Positions 6,446-8,528 of a stretch of 8,528 nt of DNA are shown here, piece by piece (within the stretch, counting starts at the first letter, position 1; each line of letters starts with the position of its first letter). This DNA is from Deltaproteobacteria bacterium. Its GTDB lineage: Bacteria; Desulfobacterota; B13-G15; RBG-16-54-18. A program made the translations under genes and the position numbers. The notes under the pieces were generated by a model. It searched no databases. It was not told the DNA's origin and saw nothing but the letters and a program-made list of their open reading frames with translations. Location: contig QMLM01000058.1 of NCBI GenBank assembly GCA_003646745.1, positions 1 through 8,528 of the forward strand. The letters are read 5' to 3'.

Positions 6446-6474
6446 TTGACATTGGTAATATATTTCCATATTGT
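6446..6474 (+). promoter_or_regulatory. Sigma-70 promoter of the toxin-antitoxin operon
   Basis: A perfect -35 TTGACA (6446-6451), a 17-base spacer and TATTGT (6469-6474; 4 of 6). The start point would be about 30 bases before the antitoxin ATG 6513. The spacer contains a near-palindrome, listed separately. Confidence 0.7.
6454..6467. promoter_or_regulatory. Near-palindromic candidate operator inside the promoter spacer
   Basis: GGTAATATATTTCC equals its reverse complement at 12 of 14 positions and lies entirely between the -35 and -10 boxes. A bound antitoxin would block RNA polymerase, the usual autoregulation of type II toxin-antitoxin operons. That role is inference. Confidence 0.45.
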
Positions 6475-6512
6475 ATGTAGTGGACTAGGCTGTTTTAAAG
6501 GGAGGCTATCTT

Positions 6513-6785
6513 ATGAGGGTAGTGAATGCGCTGAAAATTAGAAATAATTTGGGAGAGGTTTTAGATATGCTTACCGAAACGGGAGAGCCTATTATGGTAA
6601 GCAAGGGAAAACAGATCAAAGCCGTACTTATTACCCCTGAGCAATTTAAAAGAAGGTTTTTGGACTATCAGGCTGAGGAACGAAAAAGGCAACTTCTTGA
6701 GACCATTGAGAGCATGAAGGCTAATAGTCTTGAGGGGAAAGGTAGTGTCGAAGTACTTCGAGAATTTCGGGGTTATGGAAAGTGA
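6513..6785 (+). CDS. Type II antitoxin, Phd/YefM family
   Basis: Antitoxin of 90 residues expected to bind and neutralise the PIN-domain toxin encoded next to it and to repress its own promoter. The N-terminal half (1-50) has the Phd/YefM pattern: VVNALKIRNNLGEVLDMLTE, then GEPIMVSKGKQIKAVLITPEQF, forming the DNA-binding and dimerisation fold. The C-terminal half (52-90) is charged and probably disordered until it wraps the toxin (YQAEERKRQLLETIESMKAN). The start is supported by AGGGAGG at 6499-6505, seven bases before ATG 6513. The stop overlaps the toxin start by four bases (GTGA, 6782-6785), so translation is likely coupled. The local sequence looks AT-richer than the housekeeping genes to the left, consistent with a mobile module, although this was judged by eye. 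Confidence 0.88.
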   Translation: MRVVNALKIRNNLGEVLDMLTETGEPIMVSKGKQIKAVLITPEQFKRRFLDYQAEERKRQLLETIESMKANSLEGKGSVEVLREFRGYGK

Positions 6786-7210
6786 TTTGGGTGGTCGATG
6801 CCTCCGTAGCTGTTCGTTGGTTTTTAAAGGATGAAAGCCATCCTAATGCCGACGCCGTACTTCGCAGATTGGTTGACCATCCAGAGCATTTTGCAATTCC
6901 AGAGCTATTTTGTTTTGAGGTATATGCTGTATTGTGTCGCCTTCACCCATCAGGTCACGATGCCTTTATCAAAGGCGTGGTTCCGATTTTAAATGGGGGA
7001 ATTCTCAGGCAACCTATGACCGAAAATTTGGCCAACCAGGCAAACCATTTTGTAAAAAAAGGATTGACCGGGTATGATGCTTGCTACGCGGCTCTGGCAA
7101 GGGAGATGAAGGGGATATGGCTTACCTTTGATGAAGAAGCTCACAGGTGTCTGGCCGAAGAAGGAATTTCGCATGTCCTGACAATGGGTCTTCCAGAAAA
7201 CTGGTTATAA
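6782..7210 (+). CDS. PIN-domain toxin, VapC-like ribonuclease
   Basis: Toxin of 142 residues with a PIN fold, a magnesium-dependent RNase family whose VapC members cut tRNA or rRNA and halt translation. The acidic active-site set is visible: D6 in WVVDASVAVRWF, E46 in PELFCFEVYAVL, D99 in GLTGYDACYAALA and D117 in IWLTFDEEA, so it looks catalytically intact. It starts with GTG at 6782 inside the antitoxin stop (GTGA) and has no strong RBS of its own, so its yield should depend on antitoxin translation. That is the usual arrangement for keeping toxin below antitoxin. Pairing a PIN toxin with a Phd-type antitoxin is a known combination. Its RNA target cannot be inferred. No terminator follows before the cas6 gene. 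Confidence 0.9.
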   Translation: MIWVVDASVAVRWFLKDESHPNADAVLRRLVDHPEHFAIPELFCFEVYAVLCRLHPSGHDAFIKGVVPILNGGILRQPMTENLANQANHFVKKGLTGYDACYAALAREMKGIWLTFDEEAHRCLAEEGISHVLTMGLPENWL

Positions 7211-7265
7211 ACAGAAGCAGGTCTTTTTATGTCCGCAGAGGTGCAAAGGGATGAATAAGCATGGG

Positions 7266-7290
7266 ATGAAAGGTATAGCTGCTCTTTCAT
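7266..7290 (+). repeat. Small hairpin upstream of cas6
   Basis: ATGAAAG (7266-7272) and its complement CTTTCAT (7284-7290) flank an 11-base loop, ending five bases before the cas6 ribosome-binding site. There is no T-run, so it is not a terminator. It could affect cas6 translation, or be chance. Confidence 0.3.
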
Positions 7291-7310
7291 AGGCGGAGAG
7301 GACTAAGATT

Positions 7311-8303
7311 TTGAATATAGAAAGAGATGACAAAAGCAGAGATTTATCTCTTGCTCAGAATGAGGGCTTTATAAGATTTCAATTCTTAAAAGTTCGCTTT
7401 ATCCTTGTCCCTGTTGAGCCGATCATCCTTCCCCCTTACAAGGGGTCAACCCTTCGCGGTGCCTTCGGTCATGCCTTTCGCAAGGTAGTTTGCATCGTCA
7501 AAGACAAAGATTGCGTCGATTGCCTGCTGCGGAGCCGCTGTGCCTATTCCTATATCTTCGAGACCCCTACCCCTGAAGGGACCTCCCGCATGAAAAAATA
7601 CCCCTATGTCCCTCACCCCTTTGTCATCACCCCACCTTTGCAGGACAAAAGGGTTTACAAACCCGAAGAGGAGCTTTCCTTTTCCCTTACCCTCATTGGA
7701 AGGGCAGCAGAGTACCTCCCCTATTTCATTTACACCTTCGAGGAATTGGGCCGAAGGGGCATAGGGAAGGGAAAGGGCCGCTATCGTCTCCTTCGGGTAG
7801 AGGATGGAAAGGAAAGGGTCATCTATCAGGCTGAAGACAAGGGCCTGCGAGGCGACTACACTTCCCTGAGCTGGCTGCAAATCTTAAGGATGAAGGGTGA
7901 ACTTGGCCCCCAAGAGCTCACCCTCCGCTTTCTCACACCGACGCGACTGAAGTTCAACGGCAGATTCACCTCCCAACTGGAATTCCACATCTTGATACGC
8001 AATCTGCTGCGACGGATCTCCCTGCTCGCCTATTTCCACTGTGGCATTGAGCTGGATTTAGACTTTCGTGAGATCATCGATGGGGCCAAAAGTGTGGAGA
8101 AGAGGGACGATCGCCTGAGGTGGTATGACTGGGAGCGTTATTCCCGACGCCAAGATGTCCGCCTGAAGATGGGGGGTATAGTCGGTGAGGTCAGCTTTGT
8201 AGGAGAATTGGGGGAATTTTTGCCCTTTCTCCTTCTTGGGGAGCAGATACACGTAGGAAAGGGGACGAGCTTTGGGCTGGGCAAATATGAAATAGTGAGA
8301 TGA
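7311..8303 (+). CDS. cas6: CRISPR pre-crRNA processing endoribonuclease Cas6 (type III-associated RAMP)
   Basis: Cas6-type RAMP nuclease that cuts the CRISPR transcript within repeats to release crRNAs; 330 residues. The N-terminal ferredoxin-like half shows LPPYKGSTLRGAFGHAFRK (40-58) followed by C61, C68, C71 and C77, a four-cysteine cluster that could bind zinc and occurs in this Cas6 group. The C-terminal half ends in the RAMP glycine-rich loop, VGKGTSFGLGKYEI (315-328), which contacts RNA. H54 is my best candidate for the catalytic histidine, but this is not proven. The start is TTG 7311, with GGAGAGGA at 7295-7302, eight bases upstream. The first 20 residues are a polar extension before the conserved core. 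It lies 100 bases after the toxin and 61 bases before another CRISPR-associated gene; no array is in the window. Confidence 0.92.
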   Translation: MNIERDDKSRDLSLAQNEGFIRFQFLKVRFILVPVEPIILPPYKGSTLRGAFGHAFRKVVCIVKDKDCVDCLLRSRCAYSYIFETPTPEGTSRMKKYPYVPHPFVITPPLQDKRVYKPEEELSFSLTLIGRAAEYLPYFIYTFEELGRRGIGKGKGRYRLLRVEDGKERVIYQAEDKGLRGDYTSLSWLQILRMKGELGPQELTLRFLTPTRLKFNGRFTSQLEFHILIRNLLRRISLLAYFHCGIELDLDFREIIDGAKSVEKRDDRLRWYDWERYSRRQDVRLKMGGIVGEVSFVGELGEFLPFLLLGEQIHVGKGTSFGLGKYEIVR

Positions 8304-8320
8304 AAAACCTTTCTGAAACG

Positions 8321-8348
8321 TTGTTTTTGGTGACACCCAGATTATAAT
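8321..8348 (+). promoter_or_regulatory. Promoter of the CARF-protein gene
   Basis: A perfect -10 TATAAT (8343-8348) with TTGTTT (8321-8326) as a weak -35 (3 of 6) at 16 bases. The transcript would begin only about 10 bases before ATG 8365, giving a very short leader. It suggests this gene and those beyond are transcribed independently of cas6. Confidence 0.5.
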
Positions 8349-8364
8349 CGGATAGAATTAGGCC

Positions 8365-8528
8365 ATGAAAGAGAGAGGTTTCCGAGAGATATTGATCTTT
8401 GTAGCCGGGACCACGCCCCAGATCATTACCGAGACCCTATATGGCCTCACCCAAAGTTGTAATCCTCCTATCTTCCCGGATGAGATTTACATCATCACCA
8501 CGGCCAGTGGTAGGGAAAAGATTCAGGA
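8365..8528 (+). CDS. CRISPR-associated CARF protein, NE0113 / Csm6-like family (3' truncated)
   Basis: The first 54 codons of a gene cut by the window end. The visible protein has ILIFVAGTTPQIITETLYGL followed by PDEIYIITTASGREKIQ. This is the N-terminal signature of the CRISPR-associated NE0113 family (annotated variously as Csm6- or Csx1-like or as a ring nuclease), in which the first Rossmann-like CARF strand ends in a G-T/L-TPQ loop that binds cyclic oligoadenylate. Whether this protein is a cOA-activated RNase (HEPN domain) or a cOA-degrading ring nuclease depends on the missing C-terminal part. ATG 8365 has only AGG two bases upstream, a poor RBS; the short leader behind TATAAT may favour near-leaderless translation. 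It follows cas6 and indicates a type III CRISPR system to the right. Confidence 0.82.
   Translation, partial: MKERGFREILIFVAGTTPQIITETLYGLTQSCNPPIFPDEIYIITTASGREKIQ

Larger units (their letters stand above)
6134..6512. other. Gene-free intergenic region between murI and the toxin-antitoxin pair
   Basis: I see no convincing coding sequence in these 379 bases. The left end holds the murI RBS and a possible murI promoter; the right end holds the toxin-antitoxin promoter and palindromes. The middle (about 6190-6415) has a possible weak hairpin (AAGGAG at 6242-6247 with CTCCTT at 6266-6271, 18-base loop, no T-run) and an otherwise unremarkable G-rich stretch around 6360-6410. A small RNA cannot be excluded, but nothing in the sequence demonstrates one. 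Confidence 0.6.

Noticed and set aside
6320..6541. A 73-codon plus-strand frame across the intergenic region before the antitoxin
   Set aside because: It has no ribosome-binding site or recognisable composition, overlaps the toxin-antitoxin promoter and the antitoxin start, and looks like chance translation of regulatory DNA.
7211..8528. A CRISPR repeat array
   Set aside because: No regularly spaced direct repeats are visible in the window; if an array exists it lies outside.
1..8528. Insertion sequences, tRNA or rRNA genes
   Set aside because: No transposase-like protein, terminal inverted repeats or recognisable tRNA/rRNA segments were found on either strand.

Overview
The window looks like a Gram-negative, probably deltaproteobacterial (Desulfobacterota-like) chromosome. 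The support is a sigma-32 (RpoH-type) factor, lipid A synthesis (LpxC), a cell-wall glutamate racemase and an NtrX-type receiver domain. This taxonomic placement is inference; no rRNA or other marker is present.

Layout. Positions 1-936 (+) are the 3' end of an ATP synthase operon: the end of atpD (beta) and all of atpC (epsilon). Positions 942-3299 (-) appear to be an operon read leftward: rpoH, a dGTPase-like HD hydrolase and a small unknown protein. rpoH is divergent from a small heat-shock gene (hsp20, 3422-3862, +), so a heat-shock sigma factor and a typical heat-shock target share one short intergenic region. hsp20 ends in a strong intrinsic terminator, followed directly by a good sigma-70-type promoter.

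That promoter serves the most unusual gene here (3977-5320, +): an intact NtrX-like response-regulator receiver domain fused in frame to an apparently complete LpxC deacetylase. It suggests phosphorylation-linked control of the committed step of lipid A synthesis. Its stop codon abuts the stop codon of a convergent glutamate racemase gene (murI, 5321-6133, -), a peptidoglycan precursor gene, so two envelope genes meet tail to tail with no gap.

From 6134 the content changes from housekeeping to accessory/defence. A 379-base gene-free stretch carries a promoter with two candidate operator palindromes. It leads into a Phd-type antitoxin / PIN-domain (VapC-like) toxin pair overlapping by 4 bases (6513-7210). 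Then come a type III-style cas6 (7311-8303) and, cut by the window end, a CARF-type CRISPR-associated protein of the NE0113/Csm6-like group (8365 onward) behind its own perfect -10 box. A CRISPR system probably continues to the right; no repeat array is visible here.
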